A stretch of DNA of 8,652 nucleotides from contig PLXL01000052.1 in the NCBI GenBank assembly GCA_003153215.1, positions 1 to 8,652 on the forward strand, in the 5' to 3' direction. Each line of letters begins with the position of its first letter. Positions within the stretch are counted from its first letter, which is position 1. The translations under genes were made by a program, and so were the position numbers. This document shows, piece after piece, positions 1-6,166 of the stretch. The stretch comes from Candidatus Dormiibacterota bacterium. GTDB lineage: Bacteria; Chloroflexota; Dormibacteria; Aeolococcales; Aeolococcaceae. Below the pieces are notes generated by a model. The model did no database searches. It was not told the origin of the DNA and worked only from the letters and a program-made list of their open reading frames with translations.

Positions 1-26
1 TCGCCTCATCTTGAGAGCTGTACATG

Positions 27-164
27 CTAGAGTGCCGCATCCCAGTAACCGGCAAACGCGTTCACAGGGCTGACCCCCTCGAATTCCGCCTCCCCGAACA
101 GTCGGTCGACGATCGCGTCCATCACCTCCTCGGTGGGGTGCTGAAGAAAGGGATCAGCCCGGAC
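27..164 (-). pseudogene. 3' end remnant of an unidentified gene
   Basis: On the minus strand a reading frame is open from just after a stop at 167-165 to a TAG at 29-27. It reads like a real protein: acidic, with G/C-rich third positions, including DAIVDRLFGEAEFEGV and ending NAFAGYWDAAL. No convincing start exists. An ATG at 122 has GAGGAGG only two bases upstream, too close to serve as its ribosome binding site, and a GTG lies directly before it. About 45 residues remain, so it is either the end of a longer gene broken upstream or a very small protein. I do not recognise the family. It lies downstream of the pirin/DoxX remnant in the same direction, which suggests decaying sequence. That it is a remnant is inference from the missing start and small size. 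Confidence 0.35.
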
Positions 165-181
165 TCAGCGTCGGCAAGCAT

Positions 182-218
182 CGCTCAGACTCCGCCGCTC
201 GCCGCAGTCAGCTGAGCG
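182..218 (-). terminator. Possible stem-loop at the end of the DoxX-like ORF
   Basis: CGCTCAG (182-188) and CTGAGCG (212-218) form a perfect 7-bp inverted repeat spanning the stop codon of the DoxX-like ORF, with a 23-base GC-rich loop. There is no T-run after it in the direction of transcription, so it is at best a U-less terminator of the kind common in high-GC bacteria. Confidence 0.22.
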
Positions 219-600
219 GATACGAGTCGAGGCGTCCCCAGGCAACCACGACGGCGAGGACCAACACCACCACGTGCATGCCGATGAACCGGTCCTCGCC
301 GCGCCGCATGTGGAACAGGATGGCGCCGAGGAACAGCGCGGCGACGCCCACGACCACGGGCGCGATGTGCGTGACGCCCGGCAGGATGAGCCCGAGCGCA
401 CCAGTCACCTCGAGGAGACCGATGAGCCGCACCAACGGCAATGGCACGTCCGTGCCCGGGACGATGAAATCGGCACCGTCGGAGGTTCGGCTGCGCACAC
501 CCCCGGGTGAATCGTCGAAGACGTAGGTGACCGCCGAGAACCCGGCATGAGGATGGGCTGAGAAAGGCGTCATTCGCATGCGCCCCTCATGGAGCAGCAT
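208..600 (-). CDS. Chimeric ORF: pirin fragment fused to a DoxX-like membrane protein fragment
   Basis: This 130-residue ORF has two parts from different families. Residues 1 to about 47 match the pirin core: PFSAHPHAGFSAVTYVFDD, then SRTSDG where pirins have an RDSLGN-like stretch. The HPH motif holds the first two metal-ligand histidines of pirins, but the later His-x-Glu pair is absent. Residues from about 53 match the C-terminal part of DoxX-like proteins: VRLIGLLEVTGALGLILPG, two further hydrophobic segments and a final VAWGR. The first DoxX helix is missing. The pirin frame stays open for 13 codons before the ATG at 600, to a stop at 642-640, and SRPL just before it also fits a pirin. 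An ATG at 573 follows GAGGGG with better spacing. It lies 93 bp downstream of the MFS gene on the same strand. I infer an in-frame deletion between adjacent pirin and doxX genes; whether the product is made or useful is unknown. Family assignment is firm, functionality is not. Confidence 0.6.
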   Translation of the reverse strand: MLLHEGRMRMTPFSAHPHAGFSAVTYVFDDSPGGVRSRTSDGADFIVPGTDVPLPLVRLIGLLEVTGALGLILPGVTHIAPVVVGVAALFLGAILFHMRRGEDRFIGMHVVVLVLAVVVAWGRLDSYPLS

Positions 601-693
601 CAGCGGACGTGAAGCCTGGAACTGTGAACGCCTGTGCGCTCACCAGCGGGGACAACCGGTGCGGCACTGTGCGACGTGCTCCTGCGGTCACGG

Positions 694-2283
694 TCACGAT
701 ACCGGCAGTTGCTGTTCGCGCCACGCGGACGCATCCACACCTGCCGGCTCGCCGGTGCCGGACGCGCCGCCCCACCCTTGCTGCGCGGTGGCGAGCGGTC
801 CCGGCCGCAGCAGTGCCGTGGCGATCACGGCACCGCCGGCGAAGATAGCCGCAGTCCACCAGAACACGGTCGTGTAGCCATCGAGTGCGGCGGCCCCATG
901 AGATGCGTGGGCGGCGATAGCACTGGCGATCGTGCTCGCGAAGATGGTGTTCAACAGGGAAGTTCCGATCGAACCGCCGAGCTGGTTGCTCGCATTGATC
1001 GTTGCGGACGCCACTCCCGTGTCGCGGGGTGAGACGCCGGCGGTGCCTGTCTGCACAACCGGCGCGAAGATCAGGCCGAGACCTGCGCCCGCCAGCAGCA
1101 GCGCCGGCAGGATGCCCATTGCGTAGTCGGTGTGAAGCCCGATGCGGGTCAGCCAGAACGCGCCCGCAGCGCAAAGGAGCATCCCGAGCCCGATCAGCGG
1201 GCGGGGACCGGTGCGGGGCATCAACATGATGCTCGCGATGTTGTTCAGGCTCATCGTCAAGACGACCATCGGGAGGAAGGCGAGGCCGGTCGTGATGGGC
1301 GAGAACGCGAGATTCTGCTGCATGTAGAAGTTGAGGAACAGCATGATTCCGAACATCCCTGCGCCTGAAACTAGCATCGCGATGCACGCACCGCCGCGGT
1401 TGCGGTCGGCAACGATCGACGGGGGCAGCAGCGGCTCGGGTGCCCTGGTTTGCCGGACCGCGAACCCCGTCACCAGGACCGCTGCGCCGATGAGGACTCC
1501 CCAGGTCAGCGGCGAGCCCCAGCTGTCGCTGGCGGCGTTGGAGAACCCGTAGACCAAGCAGAACATTCCGCCAGACACGAGCAGCGCGCCCAGGACGTCG
1601 AGCCTCGGCCGGCCCCACGAGCGCTGCGGCCCCAGGAGCATGAGCGCACCGGTCGCCGCGATCAGCGCGAAGAACACGTTGACGTACAGGCACCAGCGCC
1701 ACGAGATGTATCCGGTCAGCAGCCCGCCCAGGAGCAGGCCTACTGCGCCACCCGCCCCGGCGACCGCCCCGTAAACGCCGAAGGCACGGCCGTGATCCCT
1801 GGGATCGGTGAAGGTGGTTGCCAGCAATGACAGCGCGGAGGGTGCGAGCACGGCCGCGAATCCGCCCTGCACGGCCCTGGCAGTGATGAGCATGGGGAAG
1901 CTGACGGCAGCACCGCCGACCGCCGACGCCGCGGCAAATCCGATCAATCCCGTCACGAAGGTCACCTTGCGACCGACGAGGTCGCCGAGCTTGCCCCCGA
2001 ACAGCAGCAGGCTGCCGAACGCCAGCGCGTATGCGGTGACGACCCACTGCCGGTCCACCACCGAGAACCCGAGGTCCTTCTGTGCGGAGGGCAGCGCGAT
2101 GTTCATGATCGTCGCGTCGAGCACGATCATGAGTTGGGCCAAGGCAATGACCCCCAGGAGGAGCCAGCGCTTGCCACCACCCGTCGCCGTGACCCCACTG
2201 CCCGAGGGAGTTCCGGTGTACGTCCCTGTCGATCGTCCTCTCGGGTCTGCTGCCCGCCCCGTGTAGCGCTCCGACGCTTCCAT
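694..2283 (-). CDS. MFS drug/proton antiporter, DHA2 (EmrB/QacA) family, 14 helices
   Basis: A 529-residue inner-membrane exporter expected to use the proton gradient to expel a hydrophobic or toxic compound. Family motifs are clear: LDATIMNIALPSAQ in the first helix (about 55-68), the motif A loop GGKLGDLVGRK (97-107), the arginine-containing ITARAVQGG (133-141), an antiporter-type glycine-rich helix GVYGAVAGAGGAVGLLLGG (169-187) and GYISWRW (191-197). Length and hydrophobic profile fit the 14-helix subgroup. I chose the ATG at 2283 because GAGGAGG lies eight bases upstream (2298-2292). An in-frame ATG at 2319, adding 12 residues, has no ribosome binding site and falls inside the operator. 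It is divergent from a MarR-type gene and almost certainly repressed by it. The substrate cannot be read from sequence. The short soluble tail after the last helix is ordinary. Confidence 0.95.
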   Translation of the reverse strand: MEASERYTGRAADPRGRSTGTYTGTPSGSGVTATGGGKRWLLLGVIALAQLMIVLDATIMNIALPSAQKDLGFSVVDRQWVVTAYALAFGSLLLFGGKLGDLVGRKVTFVTGLIGFAAASAVGGAAVSFPMLITARAVQGGFAAVLAPSALSLLATTFTDPRDHGRAFGVYGAVAGAGGAVGLLLGGLLTGYISWRWCLYVNVFFALIAATGALMLLGPQRSWGRPRLDVLGALLVSGGMFCLVYGFSNAASDSWGSPLTWGVLIGAAVLVTGFAVRQTRAPEPLLPPSIVADRNRGGACIAMLVSGAGMFGIMLFLNFYMQQNLAFSPITTGLAFLPMVVLTMSLNNIASIMLMPRTGPRPLIGLGMLLCAAGAFWLTRIGLHTDYAMGILPALLLAGAGLGLIFAPVVQTGTAGVSPRDTGVASATINASNQLGGSIGTSLLNTIFASTIASAIAAHASHGAAALDGYTTVFWWTAAIFAGGAVIATALLRPGPLATAQQGWGGASGTGEPAGVDASAWREQQLPVS

Positions 2284-2314
2284 GGTTGCCGCCTCCTCGT
2301 CGTTCGGCTCAGAA

Positions 2315-2335
2315 ATCATTTTGAGGCAAAATCAT
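2315..2335. promoter_or_regulatory. Palindromic operator for the MarR-type regulator
   Basis: ATTTTG-AGG-CAAAAT (2318-2332) is a perfect 6-bp inverted repeat with a 3-bp centre. After one mismatched pair it gains two more pairs, giving a 21-bp imperfect palindrome. A TTG/CAA half-site palindrome of this size in a divergent gap is typical of MarR-family operators. It overlaps the -35 box proposed for the regulator gene and lies just downstream of the start site proposed for the exporter, so one bound dimer could block both. Binding is inferred. Confidence 0.75.
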
Positions 2336-2351
2336 CATGGTGGGGTACTAT
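2321..2351 (+). promoter_or_regulatory. Promoter of the marR-family gene, apparently leaderless
   Basis: TTGAGG (2321-2326) and TACTAT (2346-2351) form a -35/-10 pair with a 19-bp spacer. The -10 box ends six bases before the ATG at 2358, so transcription would begin at or next to the start codon. This gives a leaderless message, common in actinobacteria, and explains why that ATG has no Shine-Dalgarno sequence. The -35 box lies inside the operator palindrome, implying autorepression. The spacer is slightly long, so the -35 assignment is the weaker part. Confidence 0.55.
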
Positions 2352-2375
2352 AGAAGCATGGAACGATCGAGTCAA
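2347..2375 (-). promoter_or_regulatory. Sigma-70-type promoter of the MFS gene
   Basis: Read on the minus strand, TTGACT (2375-2370) is followed by exactly 17 bp and TATAGT (2352-2347), a near-consensus housekeeping promoter. Transcription should start near 2340, just before the operator at 2335-2315, so a bound repressor would sit on the initially transcribed region. The -35 box lies inside the regulator's coding sequence, and the -10 box overlaps that of the divergent promoter, so the two polymerases probably exclude each other. Confidence 0.7.
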
Positions 2376-2852
2376 GCACCTGAGCCATCGGAGACGCTCG
2401 GCTTCCGGCTGTCCGAGCTGGGGTGGAACCAAGCCCGGCTCTTCCGGTCGACGATCGAGCCGTGTGGGCTGGAGCCGGTCGAGTTCACCGTCCTGCGAAC
2501 GCTCGTCGGGCATGCGGGAGCGTCCCAGAAGACCGTCTGCCGGATCCTTCAGATCACACCGACACGGATGGTGGGGCTGATCGACAGTCTTGAAGCGAAA
2601 GGGTTCGTGGAGCGCCGTCAGAATGCGGACGATCGTCGCGCCCGTGCCGTGCACCTCACTGCATCAGGTCGGAGGACCCTGAGGCGAGCGCTCGATGAAC
2701 TGATGAAAGCTGAGCGATGGCTGTGCGAGCCATTGATTGGAGACGAGCGGGAAGTGTTGCTCCGCTTGCTTGGTCGAATTTCGGATCACGTCGGTTTGGG
2801 GCGTGACCTTTATCCTGCGCGCGTGATGGGTTGGCCCTGGCCGGATTCGTGA
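2358..2852 (+). CDS. MarR-family transcriptional regulator
   Basis: A 164-residue winged-helix regulator, expected to act as a dimer and to leave DNA on binding a small phenolic or hydrophobic ligand. The helix-turn-helix spans about residues 56-82 (ASQKTVCRILQITPTR, then MVGLIDSLEAKG), followed by the wing with the family signature ADDRRARAVHLTASGRR (90-106). Flanking helices (about 12-35 and 107-145) would form the dimer interface. I prefer the ATG at 2358 because a -10 box ends six bases before it. An in-frame ATG at 2337 would add seven residues, overlaps the promoter and has no ribosome binding site. It is divergent from the MFS exporter with an operator between them, so the likely role is ligand-relieved repression of that pump and of itself. 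A cysteine (36) and another within the HTH (61) are present, but nothing shows redox sensing. Confidence 0.93.
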   Translation: MERSSQAPEPSETLGFRLSELGWNQARLFRSTIEPCGLEPVEFTVLRTLVGHAGASQKTVCRILQITPTRMVGLIDSLEAKGFVERRQNADDRRARAVHLTASGRRTLRRALDELMKAERWLCEPLIGDEREVLLRLLGRISDHVGLGRDLYPARVMGWPWPDS

Positions 2853-3089
2853 CTATCGGGTGCGGCGATTTCGAGGGAGATGCGCGTGGGGGCGCGGCGC
2901 CCGAAGGGCCAGACTTGGCGTTGGCGGGGGAAATTGGCCCTGAAGGGCCATGCTGGCGACGCCGGGGAGGTGACTGAGCTCCCAGCGCGATCGCACGCAG
3001 AGTAGCTGCCCGGGGTCTATTGCCGAGACGATCGCTGCGGCGTTCTCGTACGAGGCCAACAACGTGCGTCGGTGATCACCCTCGACCAT
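2853..3089 (-). CDS. Small ORF of unknown function with a strong ribosome binding site
   Basis: A possible 78-residue protein. The main support is AGGAGG (3102-3097) seven bases before the ATG at 3089, an ideal Shine-Dalgarno. Residues 1 to about 50 look protein-like (SYENAAAIVSAIDPGQLL, then WELSHLPGVASMALQ). The remainder is rich in Pro, Arg and His and looks like an out-of-frame tail, so a frameshift near the stem-loop at 2935-2950 is possible. The stop abuts the stop of the MarR gene, tail to tail. I do not recognise a family and see no membrane segment. It may be a decayed gene or chance. Confidence 0.25.
   Translation of the reverse strand: MVEGDHRRTLLASYENAAAIVSAIDPGQLLCVRSRWELSHLPGVASMALQGQFPPPTPSLALRAPRPHAHLPRNRRTR
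2935..2950 (+). terminator. Stem-loop downstream of the marR-family gene
   Basis: TGGCCC-TGAA-GGGCCA is a perfect 6-bp stem with a four-base loop, 82 bases after the regulator's stop. No T-run follows, so termination is only possible, not shown. The right arm is part of GAAGGGCCA, which also occurs 39 bp upstream (2903-2911) as a direct repeat. Confidence 0.3.
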
Positions 3090-3218
3090 GCCATTTCCTC
3101 CTGGGTGCCACAGGATACGCGGGCTTGTCGCCGACAGACTGCCGCGCCATCTCATCGCGGTGGCCGGCGTCGTCCCCGCAGCTGCCCCCGCGATCGCTGA
3201 ATATTCCCCGCCGCCGCC

Positions 3219-3413
3219 ATGCGCGCGATCGAGGAGATCGAGGCCGTGGTCGCCCGCGGCTTCAACTACGGCGTGCGGTTGGCGGGGGCGCGCCCGCGTT
3301 GGGTCTGGCCGGTCCCTCCGCTGGTGGTCAACTACCGCGACGAAGGGCAGACGCTCGAGGTCGCGCAGGTGCTTGACGGTCGTCGGGTGCGCCAGCTTCC
3401 CGAGCGCGGCTGA
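3219..3413 (+). CDS. Small hypothetical ORF in a gene-poor stretch
   Basis: A 64-residue frame beginning MRAIEEIEAVVARGFNYG, with VNYRDEGQTLEVAQVLDGRR near the end. Nearly every third position is G or C and the composition is balanced, so it looks like genuine coding sequence rather than a shadow. No Shine-Dalgarno precedes the ATG, and an in-frame stop lies 21 bases upstream, so it may be the 3' part of a gene broken before this point. The C-terminal pattern (YR, acidic turn, LEVAQVL, GRR) faintly recalls the end of RelE/ParE-type toxins, but the histidine usual there is replaced and I do not claim it. No partner gene is adjacent. Confidence 0.35.
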   Translation: MRAIEEIEAVVARGFNYGVRLAGARPRWVWPVPPLVVNYRDEGQTLEVAQVLDGRRVRQLPERG

Positions 3414-3533
3414 GGGCACAGCGGCGTGTCGCCGTCCAGCCCCCAATGGGCTTACTCGGTGTTCCTCTCCCGGCGATTGTGCGGGAAGCCGGAGGGGACG
3501 GCTTGGGGCCGGCACCTGATTCAGCTGGCGGAG

Positions 3534-4262
3534 TCAGACGCTCGGCCTGGCCGCCATGGTCGGGCCCGCGCCGGTGACGTTGGGGGCTCGGTTGTCCCGC
3601 ATGGTGAGCTTGCCCTTGGTGATCACCGCGGTCCGGGGAGCCCGGCGCGCCACCTTGGTGTCATGGGTGACCAGGACGAGGGTCATGCCGCGCTGCTTCC
3701 AGAGCTTCTCCATCAGCCCGACGATCTCCAGGCTGGTGACCTCGTCGAGATTGCCGGTCGGCTCGTCCGCGAGGATCACCTTGGGTTCCTTGACGAGCGC
3801 TCGGGCGATGGCGACCCGCTGCTGCTCGCCACCCGACATCTCCGACGGGAAGTGGCCGACACGGTCACCCAGCCCCACCTCGGTGAGGGCGGCCACCGAG
3901 CGGGAACGCCGTTCCGCGGTCGGGATGCCGAGCGGCACCAGCGCCGCCTCCACGTTCTCCTCGGCGGTGAGCGTGGGCAGCAGGTTGTAGTTCTGAAAGA
4001 TGAAGCCGAAATTCTGGGCGCGCACGTTGACGAGTTGGGACTCGGGCATGGCGCTCAGGTCCTTGCCGTCGAAGATGATCTTGCCCGAGGTCGGCTTGTC
4101 CAGCGCCCCGAGCATGAGCAGGAAGGTGGTCTTGCCGTGCCCGGTGAGCCCCTGGACGGTGATGAACTCGCCGTCCGGGATCTCGAGGTCCACGCCACTC
4201 AGGGCCGCTACCTTGCCTCTCCCCTTGGGGTAGACCCTGGAGAGCTTCTTGAGTTCATACAT
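3534..4262 (-). CDS. ABC transporter ATP-binding protein, MacB/LolD-type
   Basis: A 242-residue cytoplasmic ATPase that powers the permease encoded upstream. All motifs are present: Walker A GLTGHGKT (38-45), Q-loop glutamine in FQNYNLLP (Q90), signature MSGGEQQRVAIARAL (142-156), Walker B VILADEPTGNLD (162-173) and the switch histidine in VTHD (200). The threonines in GLTGHGKTT replace the serines of the common GPSGSGKST but keep the GxxGxGK[ST] pattern. The NLLPTLTAEENV stretch is typical of the MacB/LolD/FtsE group, which performs mechanotransmission rather than moving substrate through a membrane channel. I chose the ATG at 4262 because GGAG lies seven bases upstream; an in-frame ATG at 4286 adds eight residues not usual for the family. 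A 137-bp gap with a hairpin separates it from the permease stop, and co-transcription is likely. The last 20 residues form an unremarkable tail. Confidence 0.95.
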   Translation of the reverse strand: MYELKKLSRVYPKGRGKVAALSGVDLEIPDGEFITVQGLTGHGKTTFLLMLGALDKPTSGKIIFDGKDLSAMPESQLVNVRAQNFGFIFQNYNLLPTLTAEENVEAALVPLGIPTAERRSRSVAALTEVGLGDRVGHFPSEMSGGEQQRVAIARALVKEPKVILADEPTGNLDEVTSLEIVGLMEKLWKQRGMTLVLVTHDTKVARRAPRTAVITKGKLTMRDNRAPNVTGAGPTMAARPSV

Positions 4263-4292
4263 GCTGGGTCTCCGCGTACGGGGCATCCTGGG

Positions 4293-4310
4293 CTCCGGCT
4301 GGAGCCGGAG
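4293..4310 (-). promoter_or_regulatory. Hairpin between the permease and ATPase genes
   Basis: CTCCGGCT-GG-AGCCGGAG is a perfect 8-bp inverted repeat with a two-base centre. It lies 30 bases upstream of the ATPase start, in the 137-bp gap of the presumed operon. It has no T-run. It could act in message processing, partial termination or control of ATPase translation; the sequence does not decide. Confidence 0.35.
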
Positions 4311-4399
4311 GCATGGCGGGGGCCGGCGCTGCGGCCAGGGCCGAAGGTGTCACCGGGGCGATCAGGGTCATCGGACTACTCGACACGTCGCCGCCCACC

Positions 4400-5971
4400 C
4401 TATTCGGTGCGCCGGAGGGCGACGGCGGGCTGCAGGCGGGCGGCTCGCCAGCCACCGATGGCGCCGGCGATGATCGCTCCCACGATGGCCAGACCAGCTG
4501 CCACGCCGAACACCTCGAGGCTGAGCGGCGCGGTCATGTGCAGGGTCACGCTGTGGTTGCTCGCGGCGAAGGAGCGCGCGAACCCTGCTGGAGCGCTCGG
4601 GAATGCCCCGGGGGAAGCTCCTCCGAAGAAGCCTCCACCTCCGCCGCCGAAACCGCCGCCCCCACCGAAGCCCGAGGGAGCCGAGCTGCCGAGCCCGGTC
4701 GCCCCGACCGTGGCGGTCAGCGGCCCCGAGATCTTGGTGACCAGGAAGGCCCCGGCCACGCCGAGCCCGATCCCGAACGCACCTCCGATGAGGCCCTGGA
4801 CGAGCGTCTCACCCATGACCTGGCCGACGATCCGGCGGCTGTGCCAGCCGATCGCCTTCAGGGTCCCGAACTCCCGCACCCGGCGGGTGACCGAGGCGAT
4901 GGTGAGCAAGACGGCCAGGACGAAGGCGGCCAGCAGGACCGCGATCGAGAGCCCGAGCCCCAGCGAGTTGGCCAGGTTGGAGGCCGTGCTCAGCGAGCCG
5001 GAGATGTTGCTGGCCTCGTTCGAGGCGCTCGTTACAGTGACCGACGGGAGAGCCTTCTGGATCTCGGCTTGCACCGTGGAGATGTCATTGGCGGTGTCAG
5101 CGGTGACGTAGATGGTGTTGACGTCATTGGTGTCGCCGGTCAGCGACTGGGCCTCGCTCAGGGGAATGTAGATGTCCGCCCCGTCGGTCTCGGTGACCGA
5201 GACCACCCCGAGCACCGTGAAGCTTGTGCTGGAGCTGCCGCTGGAGATGGTGATGGTGGAACCGGCCTTGAGGGAGTTCTGCTTGGCGTAGGCGCTGCTG
5301 ACCAGGGCGAGGGTCTGGTCCGAGCTACCGCCCGACTGGACGTCGGTGAACCACTGGCTGACCACGGACGCCCCCGAGGAGATGTTGGGCCCGCTCAGCA
5401 GCCCCAGGCCCGGCTCGGTGGGGTCGATGCCGTCCACGCTGAAGGTGGAGATTCCGAACCCGCTGCTGGAGGAGCTGGGGCTGGCCGAGGCTGTCGCCGT
5501 GGGCGTGGGCGTGGGCGTGGGCGTCGGCGTGGGGGTCGCGCTGGCTCCCGGGCCGAACCCGCCGGAGAAGTTCCCGCTGATGTGCACGGAGCTGAGCGCC
5601 AGTGCTCCGGTGGCCCCGGCGACACCCTTGAGCTTCGAGATGGAGCTCACGTCGCTGGCGGAGATGGTGGTCAGGCCACCAGCCGAGGTCAGGTGGTCCT
5701 GGGCGAAGCTCTGTCCCGCCTGGGCGCTGCTCGGCGGGGTGCCGCTGAAGCGGAATCCACCGCCGCTGCCGGCGGTGGCCGGCTTGGTGACGGTGAGGTC
5801 GGTGCCCACCCCATAAAGAGAGGAGAGCACCTGCCCCTGGGCGGCCTTGACCCCGGCAGCGTACGACGTGACGGTGATGACGAGGCCCACCCCGAGGGCG
5901 AGGCCGATGGCCACCAGGGCGGCGGAGCGCGCGCGGCGCCGGAGTTCGCGTCCGAGATAGCGGAAGTACAA
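4400..5971 (-). CDS. ABC transporter permease, MacB/FtsX family, with Thr-Pro and Gly-rich insertions
   Basis: A 523-residue inner-membrane protein that pairs with the ATPase downstream. The topology is that of the MacB/FtsX group: helix 1 at about 17-39 (LVAIGLALGVGLVITVTSYA), a long outside domain (about 40-335), then helices at about 338-361, 391-412 and 486-508. VTRRVREFGTLKAIGW (361-376) and GGWRAARLQPAVALR (506-520) are the family's conserved cytoplasmic segments. Two insertions are unusual: six Thr-Pro pairs followed by TATASASPSSSSS (146-170) inside the outside domain, and FGGGGGFGGGGGGFFGG (435-451) between helices 3 and 4. Both look like flexible, surface-exposed linkers, and the Thr/Ser-Pro stretch resembles sites of O-mannosylation in actinobacteria. 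The start is a TTG at 5971 with AGGAG five bases upstream; no better start is in frame. No adaptor gene is nearby. Likely roles are lipoprotein, peptide or antibiotic export, or envelope stress; the substrate is unknown. Confidence 0.93.
   Translation of the reverse strand: MYFRYLGRELRRRARSAALVAIGLALGVGLVITVTSYAAGVKAAQGQVLSSLYGVGTDLTVTKPATAGSGGGFRFSGTPPSSAQAGQSFAQDHLTSAGGLTTISASDVSSISKLKGVAGATGALALSSVHISGNFSGGFGPGASATPTPTPTPTPTPTATASASPSSSSSGFGISTFSVDGIDPTEPGLGLLSGPNISSGASVVSQWFTDVQSGGSSDQTLALVSSAYAKQNSLKAGSTITISSGSSSTSFTVLGVVSVTETDGADIYIPLSEAQSLTGDTNDVNTIYVTADTANDISTVQAEIQKALPSVTVTSASNEASNISGSLSTASNLANSLGLGLSIAVLLAAFVLAVLLTIASVTRRVREFGTLKAIGWHSRRIVGQVMGETLVQGLIGGAFGIGLGVAGAFLVTKISGPLTATVGATGLGSSAPSGFGGGGGFGGGGGGFFGGASPGAFPSAPAGFARSFAASNHSVTLHMTAPLSLEVFGVAAGLAIVGAIIAGAIGGWRAARLQPAVALRRTE
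5501..5536. repeat. Hexanucleotide tandem repeat encoding the Thr-Pro stretch
   Basis: GGGCGT is repeated perfectly four times (5501-5524), followed by two one-base variants (CGGCGT and GGGGGT). On the coding strand it specifies Thr-Pro pairs in the permease's outside domain. The six-base unit keeps the frame, so slippage would change linker length without breaking the gene. Confidence 0.85.
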
Positions 5972-5983
5972 GTGTGCTCCTGT

Positions 5984-6004
5984 GATCCGGTCTGCTGTCG
6001 GATC
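5984..6004 (-). promoter_or_regulatory. Leader hairpin before the permease start
   Basis: GATCCG (5984-5989) and CGGATC (5999-6004) form a perfect 6-bp stem with a nine-base loop on the minus strand. It lies between the long repeat and the Shine-Dalgarno AGGAG of the permease, four bases from the latter. Its position suggests influence on translation start. The corresponding site before the glycosyltransferase holds a different hairpin. Confidence 0.35.
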
Positions 6005-6007
6005 GCC

Positions 6008-6166
6008 GTATCGTCCGCCGCCAACCTTTCGCCCACGTTACCGGGCGGGCGGGTCGGCTCCGGGCCTGCATATGAATCGCGCCCGCGCGGCCCGCTCGAT
6101 GGACGGGCAGCGTGGTCAGAGCCTCCTTCGCCGTAAGGTCCTGGTGTGACCGTTCAAGAAGCTGGC
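6008..6166 (-). repeat. Long direct repeat, copy A, upstream of the ABC permease
   Basis: This 159-bp segment recurs at 8090-8249 in the same orientation. By eye there are about 11 substitutions and one single-base gap, roughly 93% identity. The longest identical run is about 75 bp in the half nearest the downstream gene, covering the part that reads GTAACGTGGGCGAAAGG on the minus strand. The other half holds most of the differences. There are no terminal inverted repeats and no conserved reading frame: a minus-strand frame through this copy hits a stop in copy B. It therefore looks like a noncoding promoter or leader region. I could not place a confident -35/-10 pair. Confidence 0.9.

Noticed and set aside
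587..2047. A 486-codon minus-strand open frame inside the MFS gene
   Set aside because: Out-of-frame shadow of the exporter, very rich in Arg, His and Gly and with no hydrophobic helices.
3219..3413. RelE/ParE-type toxin identity for the small plus-strand ORF
   Set aside because: Only a short C-terminal pattern is reminiscent. The protein is too short, lacks the usual histidine, and has no antitoxin gene beside it.
2853..3515. A 220-codon minus-strand frame covering the gene-poor stretch
   Set aside because: The upstream two thirds are low-complexity Arg/Pro/His sequence antisense to the better-looking ORF at 3219-3413. Only the part from 3089 has a ribosome binding site, so I kept only that.
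3426..5111. A 561-codon plus-strand open frame across the ABC genes
   Set aside because: It is a reverse-strand shadow of the ATPase and permease and contains a long proline/lysine run made by the glycine codons of the permease.
4313..6136. A 607-codon plus-strand open frame across the permease gene
   Set aside because: It is antisense to a well-supported FtsX-type permease and its composition is dominated by Gly, Arg, Glu and Asp, as expected from reading GC-rich coding DNA in reverse. No family resemblance.
6008..6166. A known riboswitch (for example the ydaO/c-di-AMP class) in the long repeat, because of GGTAAC and GGGCGAAAGG on the minus strand
   Set aside because: I could not match the conserved core of any riboswitch class that I can recall. 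The short matches are not enough.
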